Positions 25,024 through 35,662 of a DNA stretch of 64,000 nucleotides are shown here, one piece after another. A program made the translations under genes and the position numbers. This DNA comes from SG8-39 sp041558415 (GTDB taxonomy: Bacteria > Pseudomonadota > Gammaproteobacteria > Burkholderiales > SG8-39): positions 1 to 64,000 of the forward strand of contig JBFFEY010000008.1 of assembly GCA_041558415.1 (NCBI GenBank), given 5' to 3'. The notes beneath the pieces are model-generated. The model was not told the origin of the DNA, did no database searches, and saw only the letters and a program-made list of their open reading frames with translations. The first letter of the stretch is position 1. Each line of letters starts with the position of its first letter.

Positions 25024-28000
25024 ATGCGTCTTCCGGAAATCTGCATCCAGCGCCCGGTCTTCGCGACCGTCATGAGCCTGTTGATCGTGCTCCTCGGCGT
25101 GATTTCCTTTGACCGCCTGACGGTGCGCGAGTACCCGAAGATCGACACGCCGGTGGTTTCGGTGCGCACGGTGTACAAGGGCGCCAGCGCGCAGGTGATC
25201 GAGTCGCAGATCACGCAGCCGCTGGAGGATTCGCTTTCCGGCATCGAGGGCGTGCGCACGCTCAAGTCGGTGTCGCGCGAGGAGGTGAGCCAAATCACCA
25301 TCGAGTTCGTCACCGAGCGCGACGTCGACGCGGCGGCGAACGACGTGCGCGACCGCGTGGCGCGGGTGCGCGCGCGCCTGCCGGAGGAAGCGGACGACTC
25401 GGTGGTGTCGAAGATCGAGGCCGACGCGCAGGCGATCATGTGGCTCGCGTTTTTCTCGGAGCGCCACAGCTCGCTCGAACTGTCGGACTACGCCGACCGC
25501 TACGTCGCCGATCGGCTGAAGACGCTGCCCGGGGTGGCTTCCGTAATCATCGGCGGCGCGCGCCAGTACGCGATGCGATTGTGGATCGACCGCGAGCGGC
25601 TCGCCGCCTACGCGCTCGCGGTGCAGGACGTGGAGAACGCGCTGCGCCGGCAGAACGTGGAGATCCCTGCCGGCCGCATCGAGTCCGCGCAGCGCGAGTT
25701 CACCGTGCTCGCGGAGTCCGATCTGCGCACCGCCGAGCAGTTCAACAACATGATCATCGCCGAGAGCCGCGGCTACCCGGTGCGACTGCGCGACGTCGGC
25801 ATCGCGCGTCTGGGCGCGCTCGACGATCGCAACATCGTGCGGGTGAACGGCAACCCGGCGGTGGGGCTCGGGGTGGTGAAGCAGTCGACCGCCAACACCC
25901 TCGAGGTGGCGCGTGCGGTGAAGGCCGAGGTGGCGCGCCTGCGCGACGGCTTGCCCGAGGGCATGACGCTGCGCGTGGCTTTCGACTCGTCGATCTTCAT
26001 CGAGCGCTCGATCGAGGCGGTCTACAAGGTGCTCGGCGAGGCGGTGCTGCTGGTGGTGCTCGTCATCTTCCTTTTCCTGCGCTCGGTGCGCTCGACGCTG
26101 ATTCCGTTCGTCACGATCCCGGTGTCGCTGGTCGGCGCGTTCTTCTTCCTCTACGTGCTCGGTTTCTCGGTCAACGTGCTGACGCTGCTCGGCATCGTGC
26201 TGGCGGTGGGCTTGGTGGTGGATGACGCGATCGTGGTGCTCGAGAACTGTCATCGCCACGTCGAACGAGGCAAGGCGCCGCGCCCGGCTTCGATCGAAGG
26301 TGCCAAGGAGATCGCCTTCGCGGTGGTCGCGATGTCGCTCACCCTGGTCGCGGTGTTCACACCGCTCGCCTTCCAGCAGGGGCGCACCGGGCGGCTGTTC
26401 ACCGAGTTCGCGCTGACGGTGGCCGGTGCGGTCGCGGTCTCCGGCTTCGTCGCGCTGACGCTCACGCCCATGATGTGCTCGCGCATCCTCAAGGCGCACG
26501 AATCGCACGGCCCGGCCTACCAGGCCATGGAGCGCTTTTTCCACGCCTTGACCGCCGGCTACCGCCGGCTGCTCGGCGGGACGCTGGCGATGCGTTGGCT
26601 GGTGGGCATCGTGTTTCTCGCCATTCTGGGAGGCGCGGTGGCCACCTATGCTGCGCTGAAGAAGGAGCTCTCGCCGCTCGAGGACCGCGGCTTTTTCCTG
26701 TCGTGGATTCTCGCGCCGGAGGGCGCCTCGATGGACTACACCGATGCCAACGTGCGCGCGGTGGAGCGCGTCTATGCGGATATACCGGAGATCGTCAACA
26801 CCTTCGCGGTGGTGGCGCCCGGGCTCGACCGCCCCAACCCGGTGAACCTGGGCATCACCTTCAGCCAGCTCAAACCCTGGGAGCAGCGCAGGCGCAAAAC
26901 GCGGGAGATTACCGCGCAGCTGCGCCCCAAGCTGTTCGCGACGCTGCCGGGCGTGCTCGCGTTTCCAGTCGATCCGCCCTCGCTCGGCCAGAGCTTCCGC
27001 AACCCGCCGGTGCAGTTCGTCGTGCAGGCAGACAGCTACGAGGCGCTCGAGAAGGCGGGCAACGCGCTGCTGGCCGAAGTACGCGGGAGCCAATCGATCG
27101 TCAACGCGGACACCGATCTGAAGCTGAACAAGCCCCAGCTTGCGGTCGACATCGATCGCGACAAGGCGGCCGCAGTCGGCGTCGACATCGAAACCATCGG
27201 CCGCACGCTCGAGACGCTGCTCGGCGGACGCCAGGTGACGCGCTTCAAACGCGAGGGCAAGCAGTACGACGTCATGGTGCAGCTCGAGCTGCGCGACCGC
27301 AACACGCCGGCCGACCTGACCGCGATCTACGTGCGCGCCAAGGACGGGCGCCTGGTTCAGCTTTCGAACCTGGTTGCCGTGCGCGAAACCGTGGCAGCCA
27401 AGGAGCTGAACCACTTCGACCGACAGCGTGCGGTGACCCTGTCGGCAAACGTCGCGCCGGGTTACTCGCTCGGCGAGGCGCTCGCGTTTCTCGATCAGGC
27501 CTCGGACAAGGTGCTGCCGAAGAGCGCGCGCACCGCACTGGACGGCCAGTCGCGCGAGTTCCGCGAATCGGGTGCCACGCTGGCGCTCACCTTTGCTCTG
27601 GCGCTGGTCTTTATCTACCTCGTGCTCGCGGCCCAGTTCGAAAGCTTCGTATCACCGCTCATCATCATGCTGACGGTGCCGCTCGCCGCTCTCGGTGCAC
27701 TGCTCACGCTGTTGGCCACCGGCAATTCGATCAACGTCTACTCGCAGATCGGGCTGGTGATGCTCATCGGCCTGATCACCAAGAACGGCATCCTGATCGT
27801 CGAGTTCGCCAACCAGCTGCGGTCACGCGGCCTGGGCAAGCTCGAGGCGGTGATCGAGTCCTCGACGCTCCGCCTGCGTCCGATCCTGATGACTTCGCTC
27901 GCCACCGTGCTCGGCGCGCTGCCGCTGGCGCTGGCAGCCGGGGCGGGCTCGGAGGCACGCCAGGCGATCGGCTGGGTGGTGGTTGGCGGCGTCTCGGTGG

Positions 28001-28116
28001 GAACGCTGTTCACGCTGTTCGTCATTCCGACGGCATACTTGCTGCTCGCGCGCGACACGCCACCGCTGCAGGCGCAGCCGGCCGCGGGCGGCACGATGGA
28101 GGCCAGGGAGGCATGA
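25024..28116 (+). CDS. RND efflux pump, HAE-1 type inner-membrane transporter
   Basis: 1030 residues, standard AcrB-type length and arrangement: 12 membrane helices, two large periplasmic loops, and GLVVDDAIVVLEN in TM4 with the acidic relay pair. The proton relay (D-D in VDDAIVV) indicates HAE-type multidrug transport, not the heavy-metal HME type. Co-directional with the adaptor gene and overlapping the next gene (SDR) by 4 bp. Substrates unknown. Confidence 0.95.
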   Translation: MRLPEICIQRPVFATVMSLLIVLLGVISFDRLTVREYPKIDTPVVSVRTVYKGASAQVIESQITQPLEDSLSGIEGVRTLKSVSREEVSQITIEFVTERDVDAAANDVRDRVARVRARLPEEADDSVVSKIEADAQAIMWLAFFSERHSSLELSDYADRYVADRLKTLPGVASVIIGGARQYAMRLWIDRERLAAYALAVQDVENALRRQNVEIPAGRIESAQREFTVLAESDLRTAEQFNNMIIAESRGYPVRLRDVGIARLGALDDRNIVRVNGNPAVGLGVVKQSTANTLEVARAVKAEVARLRDGLPEGMTLRVAFDSSIFIERSIEAVYKVLGEAVLLVVLVIFLFLRSVRSTLIPFVTIPVSLVGAFFFLYVLGFSVNVLTLLGIVLAVGLVVDDAIVVLENCHRHVERGKAPRPASIEGAKEIAFAVVAMSLTLVAVFTPLAFQQGRTGRLFTEFALTVAGAVAVSGFVALTLTPMMCSRILKAHESHGPAYQAMERFFHALTAGYRRLLGGTLAMRWLVGIVFLAILGGAVATYAALKKELSPLEDRGFFLSWILAPEGASMDYTDANVRAVERVYADIPEIVNTFAVVAPGLDRPNPVNLGITFSQLKPWEQRRRKTREITAQLRPKLFATLPGVLAFPVDPPSLGQSFRNPPVQFVVQADSYEALEKAGNALLAEVRGSQSIVNADTDLKLNKPQLAVDIDRDKAAAVGVDIETIGRTLETLLGGRQVTRFKREGKQYDVMVQLELRDRNTPADLTAIYVRAKDGRLVQLSNLVAVRETVAAKELNHFDRQRAVTLSANVAPGYSLGEALAFLDQASDKVLPKSARTALDGQSREFRESGATLALTFALALVFIYLVLAAQFESFVSPLIIMLTVPLAALGALLTLLATGNSINVYSQIGLVMLIGLITKNGILIVEFANQLRSRGLGKLEAVIESSTLRLRPILMTSLATVLGALPLALAAGAGSEARQAIGWVVVGGVSVGTLFTLFVIPTAYLLLARDTPPLQAQPAAGGTMEAREA

Positions 28117-28835
28117 GCGAGGGGCTTTTTTCGAACGACACGGCGCTCGTCACGGGCGCGGCGAGCGGCATCGGCCGTGGCATCGCCGAGGCGCTGACGC
28201 GCGAGGGCGTGCGCGTGCTGGGCGCCGACCTGAAGGGTGCGGACCTGGAGGTCGACCTGTCGCAGCCGGGCGAGGCGCAGCGGCTGGCTGCGGAGGCTGT
28301 CGCGCAGCTGGGCAAGGTGTCGATCTTCGTGCACAGCGCGAGCCCGCGCCGGCGCGAGGAGGACACCGCGCTCGAGGTCAGCGAGGCCACCTGGCGCGCG
28401 ATGCTGGAAGTGAACCTCACGGCCGGCTTCCTGCTCGGCCAGGCGCTCGGCCGTCACATGCGCGATGCCGGCGTCAAGGGCCGCATGCTCTACATCACCT
28501 CGCTGCACGCGGAATCGCCGCGCAACCTGCCGCACTACAGCGCCTCGAAAGCCGGCCAGACGATGCTCATGAAGGACCTGGCGCGAGCGCTCGCGCCGCA
28601 CGGCATCCGCGTCAACGCGCTGGCGCCGGGCGCCATTCCGGGCGGCGGCTTCAACGCGGCGCAGAACCCCGGGCTGCTCGCGTGCATCCCGATGGGGCGC
28701 ATGGGCACGCCGCAGGACGTCGCCGCCATGGCGCTCGCCGTCCTTTCGGAGCGCTTCGCCGCCTACGTCACCGGCACGACGATCGTCGTCGACGGCGGCA
28801 TCGCATTGCATAATTGGATCGATCGGCGCGGCTAA
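28113..28835 (+). CDS. Short-chain dehydrogenase/reductase
   Basis: 240 residues: dinucleotide-binding TGAASGIGRG near residue 14, the catalytic YSASK (Tyr and Lys) with an upstream Ser, and the C-terminal TGTTIVVDGG, all usual for SDRs of the FabG type. It uses NAD(P)H on an unknown hydroxy or keto substrate. It overlaps the pump gene by ATGA, an unusual link between transporter and metabolism; the following cupin, CoA-transferase and dehydrogenase genes suggest an acyl-CoA degradation unit. Confidence 0.9.
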   Translation: MSEGLFSNDTALVTGAASGIGRGIAEALTREGVRVLGADLKGADLEVDLSQPGEAQRLAAEAVAQLGKVSIFVHSASPRRREEDTALEVSEATWRAMLEVNLTAGFLLGQALGRHMRDAGVKGRMLYITSLHAESPRNLPHYSASKAGQTMLMKDLARALAPHGIRVNALAPGAIPGGGFNAAQNPGLLACIPMGRMGTPQDVAAMALAVLSERFAAYVTGTTIVVDGGIALHNWIDRRG

Positions 28836-28869
28836 GTCGTCCGCGCCAGGGACGAATCCAGAGGCGCTG

Positions 28870-29245
28870 ATGGCCGTTTCCAGATACCACGTCCGCCCCG
28901 CGGACGTGAAACCCTATTCACCGGCGAACCACGTCGGCACGCGCAACCGCCGCCTGATCGGCGCCGAGACGGTCGGCGCGAAGCAGCTCGAGATGCTGAT
29001 CGGCGAGATCGCGCGCGGCAAGGGCGCGCTCGCGCACGCGCATCCGGGCATCGAGCAGGTCTGCTACCTGCTGGAGGGCACGGCGCACGTCGAGGTTGCC
29101 GGCGAGGCCTTCGACATGGCGCCCGGCGAGGCCTGCTTCTTTCCGCCCGATGCGCCGCATGTGTTCACCGTGACCAGCGCGCGCGCGAAGGTGATGGTGA
29201 TCTACGCGCCGCCCTACGAGGAGAATCCGGCGCGCCGCGTAACGC

Positions 29246-29259
<14 letters not shown>
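28870..29259 (+). CDS. Cupin-domain protein
   Basis: 129 residues, one cupin barrel with metal-binding motif 1 (AHAHPGIEQVCYLLEG) and motif 2 (PPDAPHVFTV). The ligand set His-His-Glu/Gln-His is present, so it may bind a metal. Enzyme, sensor or storage role cannot be told. It overlaps the CoA-transferase by 14 bp, so it is probably co-translated. Confidence 0.85.
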
Positions 29260-30442
<1,183 letters not shown>

Positions 30443-30466
30443 CGCCGGCGCAGCGAAGGAGGAACG

Positions 30467-30640
30467 ATGAATCGCAATGCCGTTTGGCCAGTCATCATGA
30501 TCGTGCTCGGGGTGGTGCTGCTGGCGCACAACCTGGGCTATCTGCCGTTCGCCCAGCTGCGCGCCATCGTCGGCACCTGGTGGCCCATGGTGCTGATCGT
30601 CATCGGCGTCGCCGCGCTGGTGCAGAAGAAAGGCAAGTAG
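30467..30640 (+). CDS. Small LiaI/LiaF-like two-helix membrane protein
   Basis: 57 residues with a strong ribosome-binding site AGGAGG. Two transmembrane helices (WPVIMIVLGVVLLAHN and WWPMVLIVIGVAALVQ) with the W-P pattern of the LiaI-LiaF-like domain. It ends 5 bp before the acyl-CoA dehydrogenase start, inside an otherwise metabolic operon. Confidence 0.8.
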   Translation: MNRNAVWPVIMIVLGVVLLAHNLGYLPFAQLRAIVGTWWPMVLIVIGVAALVQKKGK

Positions 30641-30645
30641 CGAAG

Positions 30646-31812
30646 ATGGATTTCGCCTTCACGCCCGAGCAGCAGCGCATCCGCGAGGCGATCGCCAAGC
30701 TCTGCGCGCAGTTCGACGACGCGTACTGGCTGACCAAGGACCGGGAAGGCGGTTTCCCGCTCGAGCTGCACCAGGCGCTGGCACGCGACGGCTGGCTCGG
30801 CATCGCGATGCCCGAGGACTGCGGCGGCGCGGGGCTCGGCATCCAGGAAGCCGCGGTGATGATGCAGGCGATCGCCGAGTCGGGCGCCGGCTTTTCCGGC
30901 GCCTCCGCGGTGCACATGAACGTCTTCGGCCTCAATCCGGTCGTGGTGTTCGGCACGCCGGAGCAGAAACAGCGCATGCTGCAGCCGCTCATCGCCGGCA
31001 CGGAGCGTTCCTGCTTCGCGGTGACCGAGCCGAACACCGGCCTCAATACCACGCGTATCAAGACCAAGGCCGAGAAAAAGGGCGACCGCTACCTCGTATC
31101 CGGCCAGAAGGTGTGGATCTCGACTGCGCAGATCGCCGAGAAGGTGCTGCTGCTGGCGCGCACCACGCCGCTCGAGGAGGTGAAAAAGCCGACCGACGGA
31201 CTGTCGCTGTTTTACACCGATTTCGACCGCAGCCACATCGAGGTGCGCGAGATCGAAAAGATGGGCCGCAAGGCGGTCGACTCGAACCAGGTGTTCTTCG
31301 ACGGCCTGCCGGTGCCCGAGGCCGACCGCATCGGCGAGGAGGGACGCGGTTTCGAGTACATCCTGCACGGCATGAACCCGGAGCGCATCCTGATCGCGGC
31401 CGAATCGGTCGGCCTCGGGCGCTGCGCGCTGGCGCGCGCCGCGGACTATGCCAAGGCGCGCGTCGTGTTCGATCGGCCGATCGGGCAGAACCAGGCCATC
31501 CAGCATCCGCTGGCGCATAACTGGATGAACCTCGAGGCGGCGAATCTCATGGTGATGAAGGCCGCCTGGCTCTACGATCAGAACCTGGCCTGCGGTGCCG
31601 AGGCGAATGCCGCCAAATACCTCGCGGGGGAGGCCTCGTTCGACGCCTGCCAGCAGGCGGTGATGACCCACGGCGGCTTCGGCTACGCCAAGGAGTATCA
31701 CGTCGAGCGCTACCTGCGCGAGTCGCTCATCGGGCGCATCGCGCCGGTGAGCCCGCAGCTGGTGCTCTGCTTCATTGCCGAGCGCGTGCTCGGTCTGCCC
31801 AAGTCTTACTGA
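30646..31812 (+). CDS. Acyl-CoA dehydrogenase
   Basis: 388 residues, usual family length. N-terminal helical domain, central FAD/substrate motif CFAVTEPNTGLNTT and WISTAQIAE, and the C-terminal four-helix part with QAVMTHGGFGYAKEYHVER (short: HGGFGYAKEYHVER) and the R..Y..E region typical of short/branched-chain enzymes. It forms a C=C bond alpha,beta in acyl-CoA with electrons going to ETF. Part of the SDR, CoA-transferase and nitroreductase run. Confidence 0.92.
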   Translation: MDFAFTPEQQRIREAIAKLCAQFDDAYWLTKDREGGFPLELHQALARDGWLGIAMPEDCGGAGLGIQEAAVMMQAIAESGAGFSGASAVHMNVFGLNPVVVFGTPEQKQRMLQPLIAGTERSCFAVTEPNTGLNTTRIKTKAEKKGDRYLVSGQKVWISTAQIAEKVLLLARTTPLEEVKKPTDGLSLFYTDFDRSHIEVREIEKMGRKAVDSNQVFFDGLPVPEADRIGEEGRGFEYILHGMNPERILIAAESVGLGRCALARAADYAKARVVFDRPIGQNQAIQHPLAHNWMNLEAANLMVMKAAWLYDQNLACGAEANAAKYLAGEASFDACQQAVMTHGGFGYAKEYHVERYLRESLIGRIAPVSPQLVLCFIAERVLGLPKSY

Positions 31813-31830
31813 ATGAAGGAGAAACGCGAA

Positions 31831-32109
31831 ATGGACACGCAAGCATTTACTGCTGCAGCACGCGCCGAAGGCTACGACGAGATCGTCGAGCGCGAGATGC
31901 CCGCCGGATTCCGCGACGCGGAGCATCAGCATGCCTTCGACGCCCGCATTCTGGTGACCGAGGGCGAGTTCACCATCACCATGCGCGGTGCGACGCGTAC
32001 TTACCACCCGGGCGAAAGCTTCGAGGTGCCGGCCGGCACGCCGCACGCGGAGGCAGTGGGCGAGACGGCGCTGCACTTCACCGTGGCGCGGCGTCACCGG
32101 AAGACCTGA
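31831..32109 (+). CDS. Small cupin protein
   Basis: 92 residues; the ATG at 31831 with AAGGAG nine bases upstream is preferred over the in-frame ATG at 31813. Motif EHQHAFDARILVTEGEFTI and VPAGTPHAE form a one-barrel cupin with a His-rich metal pocket. Co-directional with the dehydrogenase upstream and nitroreductase downstream; function unknown. Confidence 0.8.
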   Translation: MDTQAFTAAARAEGYDEIVEREMPAGFRDAEHQHAFDARILVTEGEFTITMRGATRTYHPGESFEVPAGTPHAEAVGETALHFTVARRHRKT

Positions 32110-32119
32110 GCCGGCGCCG

Positions 32120-32956
32120 ATGCGCACCGACTTCGCCGCGCTGATCACGGCGCGCTTCGGTCTTGCCGCCGGGGCGGGTCGAGAGATGTCCGCCGAGGGC
32201 ACGCTCGCCACGATGCTCTCGCACCGCGTCTGCCGCGCCTACACCGACCAAGCGGTGAGCGAGGAACTGATGCAGCTGCTGTTCGCCGCCGCGTTCTCGG
32301 CGCCGTCGAAATCCGACCTGCAGCAGGCGACCGTGCTGCGCGTGATCGATCCCGCGAAGCGCGCCACGCTCGAGGGCTGGCTCGCGTCGATGCCGTGGAT
32401 CGCCGCTGCGCCGCAGTTGATGATCTTCTGCGGCGACAACCGGCGCACGCGCAGGATCGCCGAATTACGCGGCAAGCCGTTCCCCAACGACACGCTCGAC
32501 ATGTTCATGAATGCAGCGGTCGACGCCGGCATCGTGCTGCAGGCTTTCGTCACCGCGGCCGAGTCCGCCGGCCTTGGCTGCTGTCCCCTGAGCCTGGTGC
32601 GCGACCGCGCGCGCGACCTGGCGGGGCTGCTCGAACTGCCGCCGTACGTCTTCCCGGTCGCCGGGCTTGCGCTGGGTTATCCGGCGACGCCGGGCGAGAT
32701 CCACATGCGCCTGCCGCTCTCGCTGACCGTGCAGACCGACCGCTACGACGACCGCGATTTCGAAGCGCAGCTCGAGGCCTACGACCGGCGCCGCGAGACC
32801 GCGCGGCCGACGCCGCGCGCGAAGCAGCGCGACGCCGGGCGTTTCGGCATCGTCGAGCCCTACAGCTGGTCGGAAGACAAGGCGCGCCAGTACGCGGTAC
32901 CCCACCGCGCTGACTTTGGCGATTTCGTCCGCGCGCAGGGCTTCGCGCTGGAATAG
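32120..32956 (+). CDS. Nitroreductase-family FMN oxidoreductase
   Basis: 278 residues with the family motif SHRVCRAYTDQAVSEELMQLL and FMN-binding AAFSAPSKSDLQQ, and the dimer-interface AVDAGIVLQAFVTAAESAGLG (short: GIVLQAFV, ESAGLGCCPL). It reduces nitro or quinone-like substrates with NAD(P)H. Last gene of the metabolic run; 10 bp after the cupin. Confidence 0.9.
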   Translation: MRTDFAALITARFGLAAGAGREMSAEGTLATMLSHRVCRAYTDQAVSEELMQLLFAAAFSAPSKSDLQQATVLRVIDPAKRATLEGWLASMPWIAAAPQLMIFCGDNRRTRRIAELRGKPFPNDTLDMFMNAAVDAGIVLQAFVTAAESAGLGCCPLSLVRDRARDLAGLLELPPYVFPVAGLALGYPATPGEIHMRLPLSLTVQTDRYDDRDFEAQLEAYDRRRETARPTPRAKQRDAGRFGIVEPYSWSEDKARQYAVPHRADFGDFVRAQGFALE

Positions 32957-32996
32957 GGCGGCTCAGGCTGCGCCGGCACATCGGTTTGCTCGCCGT

Positions 32997-33656
32997 ATGG
33001 CCTTGACCCGCAGCCGATCGCTTCTCGTCGCCCTCGCCGTGCTGCTCGGGCTGCTCGTGCTTTCCGGGGTCAGGCCCTACGACCGCCTGACCTGGCTGCT
33101 GGAAGTGGCGCCGATCCTCATCGCGGTGCCCGTCCTGTGGGCGACGTATCGTCGCTTCCCTCTTACCACGCTGCTGTATGTCTGCATCTTCCTGCACGCG
33201 CTCGTGCTGATGCTCGGCGCGGCATACAGCTACGCGCGCGTGCCGCTCGGCTTCCAGATTGCGGAGCTGCTCGGACTGGAGCGGAACCCGTACGACAAGA
33301 TCGGGCACTTCTTCCAGGGTTTCGTCCCGGCGCTCGTCGCGCGCGAAATTCTCATCCGCGGCGCGTACCTGCGCGGCCGCAACATGCTGGCCTTCATTGT
33401 CGTTTGCATCGTCCTCGCGATCAGCGCGGCGTACGAGCTGATCGAGTGGGCCGCCGCCCTGGTGCTCGGCCAGAGTGCGGAGGAGTTCCTCGGCACGCAG
33501 GGCTATGTCTGGGACACGCAGTCCGACATGTTCCTCGCGGTGATCGGTGCGGTGACGGCCTTGTGGCTGCTATCGGCCGTGCAGGATCGTCAGATCCAGC
33601 GCCTGCAGCGCGCGGCAAGCAGCAGCGCGACGCGACCTGAAAGGTCGCTCGGTTAG
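32997..33656 (+). CDS. DUF2238 (YjdF-like) membrane protein
   Basis: 219 residues starting at ATG 32997 (MALTRSRSLLVA). Six or seven hydrophobic segments; motifs NPYDKIGHFFQGF and AISAAYELIEW and GYVWDTQSDMF are typical of the DUF2238 family. Function unknown. Separate from the preceding operon by about 40 bp. Confidence 0.88.
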   Translation: MALTRSRSLLVALAVLLGLLVLSGVRPYDRLTWLLEVAPILIAVPVLWATYRRFPLTTLLYVCIFLHALVLMLGAAYSYARVPLGFQIAELLGLERNPYDKIGHFFQGFVPALVAREILIRGAYLRGRNMLAFIVVCIVLAISAAYELIEWAAALVLGQSAEEFLGTQGYVWDTQSDMFLAVIGAVTALWLLSAVQDRQIQRLQRAASSSATRPERSLG

Positions 33657-33724
33657 CGGGTCGACGAGAAACGGTCATCGACCTGTGACGCAGGAGCAGG
33701 TTCCACACCCCCAAGGAGAGTGCA

Positions 33725-34123
33725 ATGTCGGAGACGGATCTGAAAAAGGGCCGCGAGATGCGGCGCACACTGCTCGGTGACGCCTACGTCGACCGGACCG
33801 CGGCGACCACCTATAGCGACCCGTTGATGCGAAAGTTCATCGATCTCGCCAGCGAGACGGTGTTCGGCACGCTGTGGACGCGGCCGGGGCTCGATCTCAA
33901 GACGCGCACGCTGATCACCTTGATCTCGGACGCCTCGACTGGCCGCGAGCCCGAGCTGGCGATTCACCTGCGCATGGCGCGGCGCCAGGGCTGGACCGAA
34001 GAGGAGCTGAGCGAGGCCATCCTTCACCTGCTCGGCTACGTGGGGGCGCCGTTGGTGCGCGACGCGATGCTGGTCGCGACACGGGTCTTCACTGAATTGC
34101 GCGCCGAGGGCCTGCAGGCCTGA
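33725..34123 (+). CDS. Carboxymuconolactone decarboxylase-family protein
   Basis: 132 residues with a good ribosome-binding site (caaggagag). All-helical CMD fold: RTLITLISDASTGREPELAIHLRMARRQGW (short: AIHLRMARRQG) and ILHLLGYVGAPLVRDAM. It has no CxxC pair, so it is closer to PcaC-type decarboxylases than to AhpD-type peroxidases. Standing alone, not with other protocatechuate genes, so the substrate is uncertain. Confidence 0.8.
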   Translation: MSETDLKKGREMRRTLLGDAYVDRTAATTYSDPLMRKFIDLASETVFGTLWTRPGLDLKTRTLITLISDASTGREPELAIHLRMARRQGWTEEELSEAILHLLGYVGAPLVRDAMLVATRVFTELRAEGLQA

Positions 34124-34137
34124 GCCGGGCGACACAT

Positions 34138-34374
34138 CGCGAGCTTGGCAGCCGAGATCGCACCGCGCACTGCCCGCGCCTGTCCGGCATGGTCAACTCC
34201 ACGTCCGGGTTCAACAACCAGCCCGCCGTGATCAATGGCTGCACTGACCTCAGTGTCGAGGCGTTCGGTCCAACCATCGGCGCGCATGCGCGCAGCGCGG
34301 TCGGGCTTGCGGAACTTCCGTTCGGCATTCCTGTCGAGATTGACGGAGAAATTGAGCTGCGTCCGACAACGTGA
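34138..34374 (+). pseudogene. Remnant of a RidA-family (YjgF) gene, 3' half only
   Basis: The in-frame product ELGSRDRTAHCPRLSG-MVNSTSGFNNQPAVINGC then IGAHARSAVGLAELPFGIPV matches the second half of RidA-family proteins (LGSLDRVKRIVRLLGMVNS, QPKVINGASDL, GRHARSAVGMAALP patterns). About 78 residues remain of a typical 130-155. The N-terminal part is absent because the CMD gene ends at 34123. No ribosome-binding site is visible at the internal ATG (34189). RidA deaminates enamines/imines; this copy is most probably nonfunctional. Confidence 0.75.
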
Positions 34375-34431
34375 CGATACAATCGCATGCGCTCCGTAGC
34401 GTCGGCTGACGCGACGCACACCGCCCGTGCA

Positions 34432-34953
34432 ATGAAAACGCTGAATTACCTCGCCTACGGCTCGAATCTGCACCCTCAGCGGCTCGCCGCACGCGTGCCG
34501 TCGGCGCGGCCCCTGGGCGTGGTGCCGCTGCACGGCCGAAGGCTGAGTTTCCACAAGCGCGGCAGGGATCTTTCCGGCAAGTGCCTGCTCTACCTGACGC
34601 AGAATCCGTGTGACGTGGTCTTCGGCGTGCTCTACGAGATCGCGCAGACCGAGAAGGTGCAGCTCGATCGCGTCGAGGGCGCGGGACGGGGCTACGACGA
34701 GGAACGACTCGACGTGTCGGTCGGCGGCAAGCGCTACGCGTCGTTCCTTTACGCGGCGAGCGCGTCGCACATCGACCGGTCGCTCAGTCCCTTTCACTGG
34801 TACAAGCGCTTGGTGGTCGCCGGCGCGCGCCATCATCGCCTGCCGCAGGCCTACATCGCGGCGCTCGAGGCCGTGCGCGCGGTGTCGGATGCGGACCATA
34901 AACGTGTGCGAGAGCAGGAAGCGCTGCTCGCGCGGATGGAAAGAACCGGATGA
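34432..34953 (+). CDS. Gamma-glutamylcyclotransferase-like (AIG2/GGCT) protein
   Basis: 173 residues from ATG 34432 (MKTLNYLAYGSNLHPQRL). The YGSNL motif lines the active site of gamma-glutamylcyclotransferase-fold proteins; the conserved Glu in RVEGAGRGYD may be the catalytic acid. It would form 5-oxoproline from gamma-glutamyl substrates. It overlaps the HAD gene by 4 bp. Confidence 0.85.
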   Translation: MKTLNYLAYGSNLHPQRLAARVPSARPLGVVPLHGRRLSFHKRGRDLSGKCLLYLTQNPCDVVFGVLYEIAQTEKVQLDRVEGAGRGYDEERLDVSVGGKRYASFLYAASASHIDRSLSPFHWYKRLVVAGARHHRLPQAYIAALEAVRAVSDADHKRVREQEALLARMERTG

Positions 34954-35651
34954 ACGCGCTCGATCGCGTGCACACGCTGACCTTCGACGCCTTCGGCACG
35001 ATCCTCGACCTGGGCGGCAGCCACGCGCCGCGCCTGGCGGCGTTCCTCGAGGCGAAGGGCGTGGAGATGACGGCGGCCACGCTGTGGGGCCGCTGGCGCA
35101 CGCGGCAGCGCATCGAGCAGTACCAGGACAACCAGTTCTGCGCCGGCCACTACGGCTACCTGGACTCGAGCCGCCGCGCGCTGCTCTACACGCTGCGCGC
35201 CCTCAAGCTGCCGTTCGATGCGGCCGATATCGAGCGCATCATGCAAGGCTGGCAGGAACTCAAGCCCTTTCCCGACGCGTTGCCGGGGCTTGCGCGGCTC
35301 AAGGGTCGCTTCAAGCTCGCAGTGCTGTCGAACGGCGAGCGCGACTATCTCGCCTACCTGGTGAAGCAGTGCATGCCGTTCGACTTCGCGGCCGTGATCT
35401 CGGTGCAAGAGGTCGGCGTGTTCAAGCCCAATCCGCAGGTCTACCGCTATGCCGCGCGCGTGCTGAACGCGGAGCCGCACGAGCTCATGATGGTCTCGGC
35501 GCACAGCTTCGATGCGGTGGGCGCGCGCACTTCCGGCTACCGTGCGGCCTACGTCAACCGCTACGACCTACCCTACGACGAGACGCCCTACCGCGCCGAC
35601 CTCGAGGCGCGCGACTTCCTCGATCTGGCGACGCAGCTGGGTTGCGCGTAG
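34950..35651 (+). CDS. HAD-superfamily hydrolase, haloacid dehalogenase type II-like
   Basis: 233 residues. Nucleophile D13 in TFDAFGTILD, motif II in VLSNGE, motif III Lys in GVFKPNPQVYRYA, motif IV in VSAHSFDAVGAR. This matches L-2-haloacid dehalogenases, which hydrolyse short 2-halo acids with inversion; close relatives act on other substrates, so the reaction is tentative. Co-translated with the GGCT-like gene. Confidence 0.85.
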   Translation: MNALDRVHTLTFDAFGTILDLGGSHAPRLAAFLEAKGVEMTAATLWGRWRTRQRIEQYQDNQFCAGHYGYLDSSRRALLYTLRALKLPFDAADIERIMQGWQELKPFPDALPGLARLKGRFKLAVLSNGERDYLAYLVKQCMPFDFAAVISVQEVGVFKPNPQVYRYAARVLNAEPHELMMVSAHSFDAVGARTSGYRAAYVNRYDLPYDETPYRADLEARDFLDLATQLGCA

Positions 35652-35662
35652 TCGCGCCGCGC

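Noticed and set aside
24730..27414. Long minus-strand open frame (894 codons) inside the RND pump region
   Set aside because: High GC makes long antisense frames common; its translation is low-complexity and matches nothing, while the plus-strand pump and adaptor are complete.
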